Assembly (NCBI GenBank): GCA_905215965.1
Contig: CAJMSD010000007.1
Location: forward strand, 84,307-148,306
DNA: 64,000 nucleotides
Direction: 5' to 3'
Source of the DNA: an uncultured bacterium
GTDB lineage: Bacteria; Bacillota; Clostridia; Oscillospirales; Ruminococcaceae
Shown here one piece after another: positions 34,333 to 42,477 of the stretch (within the stretch, counting starts at the first letter, position 1; each line of letters opens with the position of its first letter). The position numbers and the translations under genes were made by a program. The notes under the pieces were generated by a model. That model was given only the letters and a program-made list of their open reading frames with translations, ran no database searches and was not told the origin of the DNA.

Positions 34333-34929
34333 TCACCTGCCTTTTTCTGCCCTTGCTCTCAGCGTAGCCGCAAGCTCGGCAAGTCCCTGCCGGAAATTAT
34401 ACTCGCGTTCTTCTTGCGACAGATCAAGTGCATAATATTGCTTAAGCTTTGCAAGATCAGCGATATATTTTCCGTTGTATTTTGTAGGCGCAGGAAATTC
34501 GCAGCTGCGTATCTGCATTACTTCGCGGATCTTAGTCTCCTTGGATAATCCGTAAAAAAGAGATACAAACTGCCACCAGTGCATTTTATCGCGCTTTTTA
34601 ACAAGGTCTATCCCGTAGTCGTGCATAAACGACGAGTAAATGTATATGCCGTCCTGCTTAAAATCCACGCATCTGAGAGTTCGGCTGTCAGTGTTCTTTT
34701 TGGTTATCGATATGTATTCATCAAATACATATTTGAGCAGCTCCGGCGGCGGATCGTGCTCCCTGACAAGCAGCGCGAGAAACATACTGTTTTTTTCGTA
34801 AGCGTCAAGCTCGCTGCTGTGTAGGATATCATACACTTTAAGCACCGTCGCAAGCTTTAAGTCAAGCGCGTAATTTTTGCCTTTAAAATTTGCCCTTGTC
34901 GGCAAAGGCTTTGACAGATCAAAGATCAT
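34333..34929 (-). CDS. Gp15-family tail assembly protein
   Basis: 198 residues with the Gp15-family features of Firmicute siphophages: LPTRANFKGKNYALDLKLAT at the start, then KKRDKMHWWQFVSLFYGLSK in the middle. It lies between the major tail/chaperone genes and the tape measure, the position of the second tail assembly chaperone. The start overlaps the stop of the preceding gene (ATGA), so expression is by coupling and no programmed frameshift is needed. Confidence 0.82.
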   Translation of the reverse strand: MIFDLSKPLPTRANFKGKNYALDLKLATVLKVYDILHSSELDAYEKNSMFLALLVREHDPPPELLKYVFDEYISITKKNTDSRTLRCVDFKQDGIYIYSSFMHDYGIDLVKKRDKMHWWQFVSLFYGLSKETKIREVMQIRSCEFPAPTKYNGKYIADLAKLKQYYALDLSQEEREYNFRQGLAELAATLRARAEKGR

Positions 34930-35348
34930 AATCCCAGTTTACGCTTCTGACGGCGGTTGAGGTTATAGTTGTTTGCAATAATTGCTTTGCGGCTCTTGGC
35001 GTAGTCCTCCATAGCCGGCTTAACAACATCAGCGACAAAGGGCATGATCTGTATTGCCGCTTCCGTAACGTCGTCATTAAAATATTCAAGGGCTGTTTTT
35101 GCACCGTCTTTGCCTAAAATAAGGTCAAGCATCGATATGACTGCAAGACGGTATTTTTCGATCGCATCAGGCAGCTTTCGGTTTATCGCCTGCTGTGCGT
35201 TTACAAGTTCGAGCTGTACCGCACGGAAATCCTTTGCAATAGCGTCCAGCTTTATACTGACGTGTATAACGATAGGAGCAGCTCCGTTTTCGTCGAGAAG
35301 CTCTATATCCTCGACAATGTCCTTATTGCGTTTTATCTGATAAGCCAT
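34926..35348 (-). CDS. Tail assembly chaperone-like protein (DUF6673-like)
   Basis: 140 residues, helical and charged (VIHVSIKLDAIAKDFRAVQL; DLILGKDGAKTALEYFNDDV). By position, directly after the major tail protein and before the Gp15-family gene, it corresponds to the first tail assembly chaperone of Firmicute siphophages. It is separated from the major tail protein gene by an attenuating hairpin (35359-35385), which should lower its expression relative to the major tail subunit. Confidence 0.72.
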   Translation of the reverse strand: MAYQIKRNKDIVEDIELLDENGAAPIVIHVSIKLDAIAKDFRAVQLELVNAQQAINRKLPDAIEKYRLAVISMLDLILGKDGAKTALEYFNDDVTEAAIQIMPFVADVVKPAMEDYAKSRKAIIANNYNLNRRQKRKLGL

Positions 35349-35358
35349 AATTTACCTC

Positions 35359-35385
35359 CAAAAAAAGCGGCTCGCTTTGAGCCGC
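35359..35385 (-). terminator. Attenuator/terminator after major tail protein gene
   Basis: Minus-strand GCGGCTC, loop AAAGC, GAGCCGC and then TTTTTTT. It lies between the major tail protein gene and the chaperone gene. Partial termination here would give the high major-tail to chaperone ratio that tail assembly needs. Confidence 0.8.
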
Positions 35386-35389
35386 CGTA

Positions 35390-35863
35390 TTAAGCTGTTT
35401 CAATTGTTGGTTTTCCGTTAAAGTGGATCTCAACGGATATTGCCGTTCCGTTGTTTGCCGCTCCGCCCGAACGGCTGATCTTGGCAAGCGTTATGGGACA
35501 AGAGATCTTCGAGCCGTCGGGAGATTCGAGAGTTATATCGGTCTCTCTTGCTTTTCCCCAGTTGTAATAGACCGCGTCACCGAAAATATAATCCTGTGCA
35601 GGATCTCCGACAAAACGCACTCCCGAAAGAGTAACGGTAAGCTGTCCGCCTGTGACGTAGCTTGATCCGTATCCGCCGTCGCCGATAAACGCGTTCTGGT
35701 AAAGCACCTCGTTAAGAGCCTCTGAGATATTGTCAAAGCCCTTTTCGATAGCCGCCATAGTTGCAATTTCCGCGCCCGGTGTGGTGTTGATCTTAAGCTT
35801 ATAGTCATAATTAAGCGAGATCTCCGGGTCAACTGCCGTAGTAGTTGGATTAGTTTCTGCCAT
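35390..35863 (-). CDS. Major tail tube protein
   Basis: 157 residues with a Thr/Pro-rich start (MAETNPTTTAVDPEISLNYD) and the beta-rich core of siphovirus tube proteins (NAFIGDGGYGSSYVTGGQLT; GDPAQDYIFGDAVYYNWGKA). It follows the three minor-capsid-type head-completion genes and precedes the chaperones, the standard order. The C-terminal strand (AISVEIHFNGKPTIETA) is typical of tube-protein ends. It overlaps the upstream gene by 14 bp. Confidence 0.85.
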   Translation of the reverse strand: MAETNPTTTAVDPEISLNYDYKLKINTTPGAEIATMAAIEKGFDNISEALNEVLYQNAFIGDGGYGSSYVTGGQLTVTLSGVRFVGDPAQDYIFGDAVYYNWGKARETDITLESPDGSKISCPITLAKISRSGGAANNGTAISVEIHFNGKPTIETA

Positions 35864-36221
35864 TTATAAATCCCTCCGTTTTATAATATGTAAAGTTGAT
35901 AATACAGGAATATATCCAGAAATCGCCCTCCTTGCCGACGTAATTCGGCGGAGTAGCAATACGCAGATTATATATCCCGTGCGAATGCCTTTTAATACGT
36001 GTGAGTTTGGAGCAGACCGCGTCAAGCTTGTCAACAGCATTTCGCTGACTTTTATCCTTGCAGAGAAAAAGCAGCGACATATTATCGCTGCCTGAGCCAT
36101 CAAAATACGTTGTTCCCTCGGACGACGGAGCAAGCTGCATCACAAGCCCCCCTTTTTCAGGCAGCTGCCCCGAGCCTGCACCTGTCAGCTCCGATATATA
36201 TTTCATTATTTCGCTGATCAT
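35850..36221 (-). CDS. Minor capsid / tail terminator-type protein (Minor_capsid_3-like)
   Basis: 123 residues (MISEIMKYISELTGAGSGQL; FLCKDKSQRNAVDKLDAVCS; NYVGKEGDFWIYSCIINFTY). The length, the central Lys/Asp helix and the end motif agree with the third of three consecutive small head-completion families that occur as a block in Firmicute siphophages. By position it would cap the tail tube (tail terminator). It overlaps its neighbours on both sides, showing tight translational coupling. Confidence 0.72.
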   Translation of the reverse strand: MISEIMKYISELTGAGSGQLPEKGGLVMQLAPSSEGTTYFDGSGSDNMSLLFLCKDKSQRNAVDKLDAVCSKLTRIKRHSHGIYNLRIATPPNYVGKEGDFWIYSCIINFTYYKTEGFINGRN

Positions 36222-36577
36222 TTTTGCTCCTTTAAGTATTTTCGCAAAGCGGCTTCAAAGACTGCCTGCCAATCTTTCCCGTGGACACTTTCGGCATGAT
36301 GCGCCCACATCTTACGCGCATTAGGATTAATATCTGTATTGGCTGAATCAAGATAATATTGCATTCTTGCATATACGGTGTTCCAACGCAGCTTGCCGTT
36401 TTCAAAATCACTGAACGTTAAGCTGCTGTTGATAAGACCGTCCTGATCCTCTTTGCAGTAGTAATTGCAGTCGTCTAACGCTTGCTTAGACGTAGCAAAC
36501 ATCGCTATTTTTTTCGCCGCAGAAATACGTGATTTTATTTTTGCGTTATCGATATTTAATTTGACCGTGATGTTCAT
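36218..36577 (-). CDS. Minor capsid protein (Minor_capsid_2-like)
   Basis: 119 residues, beginning with a VKLNIDNAKIKSRISAAKKI helix and containing SKQALDDCNYYCKEDQDGLI and RKMWAHHAESVHGKDWQAVF. The length and the HAESVHGKDW-like motif fit the Minor_capsid_2 family, thought to be head-tail joining or HK97-gp10-like proteins. It is the middle gene of the head-completion block and overlaps both neighbours by 4 bp. Confidence 0.78.
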   Translation of the reverse strand: MNITVKLNIDNAKIKSRISAAKKIAMFATSKQALDDCNYYCKEDQDGLINSSLTFSDFENGKLRWNTVYARMQYYLDSANTDINPNARKMWAHHAESVHGKDWQAVFEAALRKYLKEQK

Positions 36578-36909
36578 AAACTCAGCCCCAGTTCGTAATG
36601 ATGCAGCTTGTGCTCGTCATAAAGAGGCTCGATAGTCTCAACGGTATAATCTTCGCCGAGGAATCTTATCCTTTGTCCGTGCGCGAATACAACGCCGTGG
36701 GGAGTGCTGTTTGTGCAGTCAAAAAACATAACGGCGGCAAGGTTTATCTGTCTGTTTTGCTTATCGGTGACAAGCTCCGAGGACGGATCGATCCTGATAT
36801 TTTTAAGCTCTGCCATTTTTTTGTAGTCCGTACTCTGCCACATATCGTCTTGGACGGCGTTAAACAGCTCGGCAGAGTGTATCAGCAGCTTTTTCGGGAT
36901 AGGTTTCAC
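36574..36909 (-). CDS. Minor capsid protein (Minor_capsid_1-like)
   Basis: 111 residues from GTG 36909, which overlaps the TGA of the gene before it and follows AAGGGAGTG; a longer frame from 36972 has no suitable signal. KPIPKKLLIHSAELFNAVQD opens the family-typical N-terminus, with LGEDYTVETIEPLYDEHKLH near the end. It is the head-completion protein (head-tail stopper) of the block by position. Confidence 0.75.
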   Translation of the reverse strand: MKPIPKKLLIHSAELFNAVQDDMWQSTDYKKMAELKNIRIDPSSELVTDKQNRQINLAAVMFFDCTNSTPHGVVFAHGQRIRFLGEDYTVETIEPLYDEHKLHHYELGLSL

Positions 36910-37289
36910 ATTACATTCACTCCCTTGTACAAAAGTCCTGTCGGCGCAAGATATTCCTCGGCAAGAGGGCAAAGCGCGGAAGAATTATTTACATTATTGC
37001 CGTTGCCTGAACTGTCAACCGAATAACTGAATTTGCCGAGAGACGCGGAATTATATGTGCTGTCGGTAAGGCTTTCAACGCCTCCGTTGCTGACTATATA
37101 GTCTGCCTGAGCGCAAACAGCCTTGCAAACGCGCTCGGAAAGCGGCTGTGGAGCTGTATCGACCGTATATCCGCTAAAGGCGATAGCGTTGTTTATGATA
37201 TCGACAGCACGGGAGAGGAGCAGCGAAAGCTCCTCATCGCTCCCGTCAAACGAGCCATGCCATTGCTCTTTGTAAAAGTGCAGCATCAT
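36906..37289 (-). CDS. Head-tail connector protein (gp6-like)
   Basis: 127 residues, mostly helical (MMLHFYKEQWHGSFDGSDEE; RVCKAVCAQADYIVSNGGVE; ASLGKFSYSV). The pattern of two helices, a Gly hairpin and a SLGKFSYS strand is that of the HK97 gp6/SPP1 gp15 adaptor class that attaches below the portal. It directly follows the major capsid gene, overlapping by 4 bp, as in most siphophages. Confidence 0.75.
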   Translation of the reverse strand: MMLHFYKEQWHGSFDGSDEELSLLLSRAVDIINNAIAFSGYTVDTAPQPLSERVCKAVCAQADYIVSNGGVESLTDSTYNSASLGKFSYSVDSSGNGNNVNNSSALCPLAEEYLAPTGLLYKGVNVM

Positions 37290-38434
37290 GATTTAGTAAC
37301 CGTGACAGTGTATGTCTTGGTTGCCGATCCGTTAGTTACTTTTATTGTAACAACGTTTTCGCCGCTCGACCATGTAGCAGAGCCACCGTTTGTTACTGCC
37401 GTTGTGCCGTTTTTGATCTCGATCGTCGCATTGGTATCGGCAGCCGCTGCGGTTATTGTGTTGGTAGCTGTTGTTGTTGAGGCTGTGTACTCGGTTTTTG
37501 TGCTGTCAAATGCCGGAGACAGTGTCAGCGAGCCGATGCTGAGCGATGAGAGACTTGTATCGGGCGTATCGGGGACAACTGCCGCAAAGGCGTTTTCTTT
37601 AACGCAAAGATACGCAACTCTCATTGTTGCCTTGATCGCAACCATGTCCTGTTCGGCAAGGGAAATAGGCTTGCCGTCGGTATCGAGGGTATTCTGGAGC
37701 GTAGCTTCTTTGAGAATTTCAAACTCAATGCCCTGTTTAAGACCGAAAAGAGAATACTTCCACTCGCCGCCGATGATAATTGCCGCGTCCTTATCCCATG
37801 CGCCGTTGCGGACGAATTCGATAGGCTGAGAGTAAAGCTCTTTCTGGTTCGTTCCCTCGATAAAAAGAGCCGCGCCGTTGTCGTCACGGAGCTTTCTGAG
37901 AGTTCCCTTGACTCCGATAGTGGCGGTAAAGCCGTTTACGTCAAAGCCGTTTTCCTCGACCTTGGACATGAGATCCGATACGTCAATATCGATCTTGCCT
38001 GTAGACGTTATCTTGTTGCCTGCTGTTGAGATCTTGCCGAAAAGAGAGGTCTCGAACGGCGAGTTTGTTCCAAAAATGCAGGCGGAATCGATCGTCTTGT
38101 AAAATGCCTCCGCAATGCTTTCTTTGAGTTCCGAGAAGACGTTGATAGTTGTGTCGTTGAGCTTTTCCTTTGTTACGGGAATGATGACCGCGAGCTTCTT
38201 CGCCTGAAGCTTAGGATAGATCCATGTTGCTCCGGAAGTCTTGATGCGCTCTCCCTCGCCGACCCAGTACGCTCCTGCGCCCGATGTCATTACAGGGACT
38301 TTCTTCTCGTCGGTTTTCATTTCCTCGGCTTTCGAAAGTCTGATGATGCTCGAACCTCTCGCAACGTCCTTAATTATGTCGCTTGAAATTTCCTCCGGGA
38401 TAAAGCCGGAAAGCTCGTCCTTTAAATATAGCAT
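37286..38434 (-). CDS. Major capsid protein (HK97 fold) with C-terminal cadherin-like domain
   Basis: 382 residues. Residues 1-288 or so are an HK97-type capsid protein (SGAGAYWVGEGERIKTSGAT; TKEKLNDTTINVFSELKESI; EQDMVAIKATMRVAYLCVKE). After a short Pro/Thr linker, residues 293-382 form a separate Thr/Ala-rich beta-sandwich (LSSLSIGSLTLSPAFDSTKT and ATKTYTVTVTKS), matching the cadherin-like/Ig-like domains of Firmicute surface proteins. Such a domain would be displayed on every capsomer. No N-terminal delta domain is present, since a separate scaffold gene precedes it. Confidence 0.9.
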   Translation of the reverse strand: MLYLKDELSGFIPEEISSDIIKDVARGSSIIRLSKAEEMKTDEKKVPVMTSGAGAYWVGEGERIKTSGATWIYPKLQAKKLAVIIPVTKEKLNDTTINVFSELKESIAEAFYKTIDSACIFGTNSPFETSLFGKISTAGNKITSTGKIDIDVSDLMSKVEENGFDVNGFTATIGVKGTLRKLRDDNGAALFIEGTNQKELYSQPIEFVRNGAWDKDAAIIIGGEWKYSLFGLKQGIEFEILKEATLQNTLDTDGKPISLAEQDMVAIKATMRVAYLCVKENAFAAVVPDTPDTSLSSLSIGSLTLSPAFDSTKTEYTASTTTATNTITAAAADTNATIEIKNGTTAVTNGGSATWSSGENVVTIKVTNGSATKTYTVTVTKS

Positions 38435-38448
38435 ATAATTTTACCTCC

Positions 38449-38976
38449 TTATTTTCTTTGAACCTGTGCGGCTCTGATGATGTCGATCGCCTTTGCCGAT
38501 TCTGCCGGAGGAGTGTTTCCGCCGGTTCTTACGCCTGTTGTTATGCTCGGTTCGGACGACTTTGCAAAGGACGGATATTTCTTGATTATCTCGTCGATTG
38601 CCTGTTCTGCGGTTGTTTTTCCTGTGATCTTGGTTTTTGCAAGAGCTATAACGTCGTTCAGGGCTTCGGCAGAGACACCTTTTGACAGTGCGGTAAGCTT
38701 CAACTCCGCGGCTTCTGCTCTTTCTTCGGCTGCTGCTCTTGCTTTGTCGGCTTTTCCGATAGCTGCCGCCTGTTTCTCGGCTTCCGACTGCTGCGACTCC
38801 TGCCATTTTCTAAACGCTGCAAGCTCTTCCTCCGAGGGTGTATCAACTGCCTTGACGGGTTCGCTCTTGGCGGCGGGAGCTGCTTCGCCCTTTGCAGGAT
38901 CATTTGCGTTAGGCTCTGCGCCCGGCTGTGGATCTGCATTTGGTTGAGGGTCTGTGTTCGGATTATTTCCTTCCAT
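38449..38976 (-). CDS. Capsid scaffolding protein (DUF4355/GP20-like)
   Basis: 175 residues. The first 50 or so are a Pro/Asn/Ala-rich repeat (NTDPQPNADPQPGAEPNAN), followed by a long Ala/Glu/Lys coiled coil (about 50-105) and a C-terminal basic helix (AIDIIRAAQVQRK). This is the usual plan of Firmicute siphophage scaffolds encoded directly before the major capsid protein. The scaffold would line the procapsid through its C-terminal helix. No protease gene is seen next to it. Confidence 0.85.
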   Translation of the reverse strand: MEGNNPNTDPQPNADPQPGAEPNANDPAKGEAAPAAKSEPVKAVDTPSEEELAAFRKWQESQQSEAEKQAAAIGKADKARAAAEERAEAAELKLTALSKGVSAEALNDVIALAKTKITGKTTAEQAIDEIIKKYPSFAKSSEPSITTGVRTGGNTPPAESAKAIDIIRAAQVQRK

Positions 38977-39029
38977 TGTTTTTTCCTCCGTGTTTTTTAT
39001 TAAACAGTTTTACGCCGTGCTCAGGGCAT

Positions 39030-39057
39030 AAAAATAGCACCTCTTTTGAGATGCTTT
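39030..39057 (-). terminator. Terminator/attenuator before scaffold gene
   Basis: Minus-strand GCATCTC, loop AAAA, GAGGTGC, followed by TATTTTTATG. It lies in the 94-bp gap between the 56-residue small gene and the scaffold gene. Confidence 0.6.
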
Positions 39058-39070
39058 ATTAACGGCTGCA

Positions 39071-39241
39071 TTACTTTTCGAGGACAACCGAAAATACCTC
39101 TTTGGCATTATACATGGCAATCCAAGCGTCTCCTTTTTTTATGACAACAAAGCCGTCAACAAGGTCATAATCGTCCCAATCGCCCTCGCCGATTGTGATT
39201 GAACCGGCGTTAATAAATGAAATCTTGATTCTTTTGTACAT
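39071..39241 (-). CDS. Small phage protein, function unknown
   Basis: 56 residues from ATG 39241, with GAAAGGAG 7 nt upstream. The acidic beta-rich sequence (SITIGEGDWDDYDLVDGFVV, then AWIAMYNAKEVFSVVLEK) is protein-like and full-length. It sits between terminators in a short non-overlapping stretch between the minor head gene and the scaffold, where siphophages often carry accessory genes. No family recognised. Confidence 0.6.
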   Translation of the reverse strand: MYKRIKISFINAGSITIGEGDWDDYDLVDGFVVIKKGDAWIAMYNAKEVFSVVLEK

Positions 39242-39261
39242 ATTTTCTCCTTTCAGATATA

Positions 39262-39288
39262 ATAAAAACGCCCTGTAAAGAGCGTTTA
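39262..39288 (-). terminator. Terminator hairpin
   Basis: Minus-strand AAACGCTCTTTACAGGGCGTT followed by TTTATT, just past the 53-residue gene and before the next small gene. A second stem (AACCGCTC/GAGCGGTT, 39312-39333) lies immediately upstream at that gene's stop codon, so two hairpins stand in tandem. Confidence 0.65.
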
Positions 39289-39331
39289 ATTTGTGTTTAA
39301 TTGCATGAGAAAACCGCTCGGTCAGGAGCGG

Positions 39332-39493
39332 TTATTCTTCGACTATTTCAAATTCGTTCGGCGGATAAAGATAATCTTCACCGGTTTCATCTATAACTCT
39401 GTACCAATCTTTCTCAACTCCGACGCACTCGTATATTTTACTGTTTATAAGACTCATTCGACTACTTTTTTCACCAATATATTTAACCTTCAT
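39332..39493 (-). CDS. Small phage protein, SH3-like
   Basis: 53 residues from ATG 39493, with GAGGTGG upstream; the ATG overlaps the end of the minor head protein gene by 11 bp. The sequence MKVKYIGEKSSRMSLINSKI followed by YECVGVEKDWYRVIDETGED resembles the short SH3-like proteins often found next to minor head/portal genes in Firmicute prophages. Function unknown; possible head decoration, or partner of the C-terminal domain of the upstream protein. Confidence 0.6.
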   Translation of the reverse strand: MKVKYIGEKSSRMSLINSKIYECVGVEKDWYRVIDETGEDYLYPPNEFEIVEE

Positions 39494-41054
39494 CTAACCA
39501 CCTCTTTACTTTCATATCATATTTTTCATTATCTGCTTCATACCAATGTATTTCAGCAACACGATTTTTCCCTTCAAAAACTACAGTACCCTCGCCGCGA
39601 ACCTTTTGCCATCTATCAGCAGGAATACCATAATCACTTTCCAAATAAATAGCGTTTCTTATAGGAGTGCCAGTTCCTGCACCGGCAAAAACTTTAATTT
39701 TAGAGATCGTTGAACCCTCGACAAATTTTGTGTGATTGCCGTCAGGAAGTTTTACAGGATAATTTTTAGCAGAAGCACCAACGCTTTTACCTATTACTTC
39801 ATCTGCTTTTATTTTACCACCTTTTGAACCGTAAGTCAAGGATTTTCTAACCTTTCCTGCAACAGCTCTGTTATACCCCACAGCAGCAGTCCTGTCGGGC
39901 TTATAGCTCAAACCATTATCGGAACAATATTGTTTTAACGCGTCCTGACGCTGTTTAAGCGTGGTGGAAGCCTTTTGCAGTCCCTCTGTATCGCCTGTTT
40001 TTTCAAGCATCATGCATTCTCGCTTCGACTTCCGGGCGCGCCGTTCAAGCTCTCTTTGCCCCTGCATCTTCCTGTACTGCTGGGCGTTTTCCTCTTCATC
40101 GTAGGGGAAATACGTTTGATACGATACGCCCGGAATAAAAGGGTAAGCTTTGTGCCTGCAATTGATCCCGAGCAAGCCGTCAGGCTCGCCGTAGGAGCTG
40201 TCAGACCATGCGTAATAGCGTATCTTTTTGCCGCGAAGATCTGTTGTGTAACCTCCGCCGCCGCTGCGGTTGAAGATCTTACCCTGATCTTTGGCACATT
40301 TAGGACGCGCTCCGCTGTGACTGGATATTTCAATGAGATCTATTCCGTAATCATCTATGCGGTCAAATTGAGCCTGATTTGCGACGTTTGAGACCGTCGT
40401 GCGGATATCCATATTAACATACGCTTCGGGAGACCACTCGCGCCCACGCTTATCCACAAAGGCAGGAATACCCTTTTCGGACATCTCTTTGATACACTGC
40501 CGCATAGCCGCCTGTCGGCTTTCAGCCCCTGTTACAACCTTGCCTGTCGCTTTATTCAGGATATCCAAAAAGGACTGTTTTTCGGCAAGCTCCGCTGTAT
40601 CGTTTATGACCTTTTGCGCCGCTGATTTCGCCTTATAGCGCATGACTGTATTGACCATGTTAAGGGACTGCCGAGCCTGTTTATTGTACGTTTTCAGCGC
40701 TCTTGACATGGTGTCTTCCAATGGTACTTCCGTGCCGCTGATTATGCCCTCCGCTGCAAGATCGCGAAAGCCGGATTCAAGCTCTTCGATAGCCGTAAGC
40801 GCAGCGGATTCAAGTGCTTCCGACAGCATTTCCGGAGCGATTCCGGCATACTCGGCAATAGTCTGTATATTAGCCTTATCCAATGCACCAAGCCGAGCAA
40901 GCATCTGTATTTTCCACTGTGCCGTTGAAGCGTTCATGTCTCCGCGCGTCAGATATTCCGCGATATTTGCGATGAGGTCGGTTTCAAGTCCCGTGTACAG
41001 ATCGCTCAGTCCTTGACTGAGCTGCATTATCTCCGCTTTCGTCATTATTTTCAC
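39483..41054 (-). CDS. Phage minor head protein with extra C-terminal toxin-associated-type domain
   Basis: 523 residues. Residues 1-310 or so form a Phage_min_cap2/SPP1-gp7-like minor head protein (YLTRGDMNASTAQWKIQMLA; HSGARPKCAKDQGKIF, a conserved His-Cys region near 250). A basic linker (about 325-400) leads to a compact C-terminal domain (about 430-523) with KLPDGNHTKFVEGSTISKIK, RGEGTVVFEGKNRVAEIHWY and MKVKRWLDEG. That last domain is also found at the ends of polymorphic toxins and other phage head proteins; whether it is enzymatic is unknown. It overlaps the portal gene by 71 bp. Confidence 0.82.
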   Translation of the reverse strand: MKIMTKAEIMQLSQGLSDLYTGLETDLIANIAEYLTRGDMNASTAQWKIQMLARLGALDKANIQTIAEYAGIAPEMLSEALESAALTAIEELESGFRDLAAEGIISGTEVPLEDTMSRALKTYNKQARQSLNMVNTVMRYKAKSAAQKVINDTAELAEKQSFLDILNKATGKVVTGAESRQAAMRQCIKEMSEKGIPAFVDKRGREWSPEAYVNMDIRTTVSNVANQAQFDRIDDYGIDLIEISSHSGARPKCAKDQGKIFNRSGGGGYTTDLRGKKIRYYAWSDSSYGEPDGLLGINCRHKAYPFIPGVSYQTYFPYDEEENAQQYRKMQGQRELERRARKSKRECMMLEKTGDTEGLQKASTTLKQRQDALKQYCSDNGLSYKPDRTAAVGYNRAVAGKVRKSLTYGSKGGKIKADEVIGKSVGASAKNYPVKLPDGNHTKFVEGSTISKIKVFAGAGTGTPIRNAIYLESDYGIPADRWQKVRGEGTVVFEGKNRVAEIHWYEADNEKYDMKVKRWLDEG

Positions 41055-42477
41055 CGCCGATCATAAAATCGTCAACGTCAATTCCTGTTACGGACTGCTC
41101 TTTTGCTATGCGTTCAAGCTCCTTCTGCGCTGTGGCTTCGTCGCATTTCTGAACGTCCATGATCGCCTTAAGCTTTGATTTAAGCCCTGCTTGTACAAGC
41201 TTGACATTGTTGTCAATGAGCGTATTATCATCGATAACGATGTTGTCCTGCCAGCCTATTGTCACGGTGTACTCTTTTCGCGGTATCATTTTAAGAGCAG
41301 TACCGATAGCGACAAGACTGTGTACAAGCTGTTCGAGCATTTCGGTTATAAGGTTTTTGTTGGACTTTATCGTCCGAGCCGTCTTGCTGTCCTGAGATAT
41401 TACCTCGGTCGCCGTTTTAACGCCCTGTACGGCATCAAAAGACAGCGTTCCGGCAGATAAGCCAATCTGAAAGCAAAGGATATTAAGCAGTGCATTTATC
41501 GCGGAAACGTGCTCATCGATACGCAGCTCGGTAGTGTTGTCGGTGATCTTAAGAGCGTCGCTGTCCTCGGTTTTTAGTGCGATAAAAGCTTCGTCGTCTG
41601 CGTCAAAGTATCGGCGCATTGCTCCTGTTTCGGGATCTACAACAGTCCTGATGCACTGTGCCGGGACGATGATCCTCTTTTTACCGAGAACAAACTCCCT
41701 TGAAAAGCTGTCAAAGGCAATGTCAAGCGTTTCGAGCGTGTCGATCGCGTTTGCGAAAATCGACAGTCCGAGAGGAGAATCCATCTCGATGTTATTCGAC
41801 GTACACGGCTTGAAATAGCAAAACATAGGCGTTTCGATATTGTTGTAGGTTATGCTGTCCGCAAGCTTCGGAAACATTTCTGTCACGGCACAGCTTGTTC
41901 CCAAACTGTCTTTTATTGCGCTTTTAAAGGCGGCGTTTTCTATAATAATACCGCTGCCGATTCCGATACCGTGTCGCTCCATAAGAGTGTAATAGCTGCC
42001 GTTTTTGTATGAGATCGTGCGAAAAATGCACTCGTTGATACGTTCTCCGATCCAACCGATCGGGAGAAAATGCTCGGCTTGAACGTAATCAATTGCCGGC
42101 TTTGATTTATCCGCATAGATCTTTAACGCGCATCCTCCCATTGCGTAAGCATAGGACAAAAGCTCGGGAAATCTGCGCCAGAATCCTGTTTTATCAAGCG
42201 TTTTGTTCACGAACTCCTGATACTGTTTATCGTCAAGAGTTATTTCGACTTGCTCTGAAAAGGTCATCGCCGAAAATTCGTCGCAAATAACTTTTGCCGT
42301 GTTAAGGAGCTTTCGGCTGCGGAATCCCTTTGCATACAGTCCCGAAGCTCTTGTGCGATTCCACGGAGGCGCATTCTGGAAAATCCTTTTGTGAAGTCCC
42401 ATTTCTTTGTAATTTTCGGACAAATTAAGCAGCTCCGTTTCAGGGAAAGCTTGCTTTGCGTCCTGTAATATGTTCAA
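40984..42477 (-). CDS. Portal protein (SPP1 gp6-like)
   Basis: 497 residues. The portal features include KVICDEFSAMTFSEQVEITL near the N-terminus, a central VLGKKRIIVPAQCIRTVVDP crown/wing segment and an AVQGVKTATEVISQDSKTAR motif leading into the long helix near residue 370. It forms the dodecameric DNA gate at the capsid vertex and docks the terminase. Its gene overlaps the terminase large subunit by 4 bp. The acidic C-terminal tail reads into the minor head gene. Confidence 0.9.
   Translation of the reverse strand: MNILQDAKQAFPETELLNLSENYKEMGLHKRIFQNAPPWNRTRASGLYAKGFRSRKLLNTAKVICDEFSAMTFSEQVEITLDDKQYQEFVNKTLDKTGFWRRFPELLSYAYAMGGCALKIYADKSKPAIDYVQAEHFLPIGWIGERINECIFRTISYKNGSYYTLMERHGIGIGSGIIIENAAFKSAIKDSLGTSCAVTEMFPKLADSITYNNIETPMFCYFKPCTSNNIEMDSPLGLSIFANAIDTLETLDIAFDSFSREFVLGKKRIIVPAQCIRTVVDPETGAMRRYFDADDEAFIALKTEDSDALKITDNTTELRIDEHVSAINALLNILCFQIGLSAGTLSFDAVQGVKTATEVISQDSKTARTIKSNKNLITEMLEQLVHSLVAIGTALKMIPRKEYTVTIGWQDNIVIDDNTLIDNNVKLVQAGLKSKLKAIMDVQKCDEATAQKELERIAKEQSVTGIDVDDFMIGGENNDESGDNAAQSRTERSVHGT

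Noticed and set aside
34333..35348. Programmed frameshift between tail assembly chaperone genes
   Set aside because: The two genes overlap as ATGA with separate starts and I see no slippery heptamer at the end of the first.
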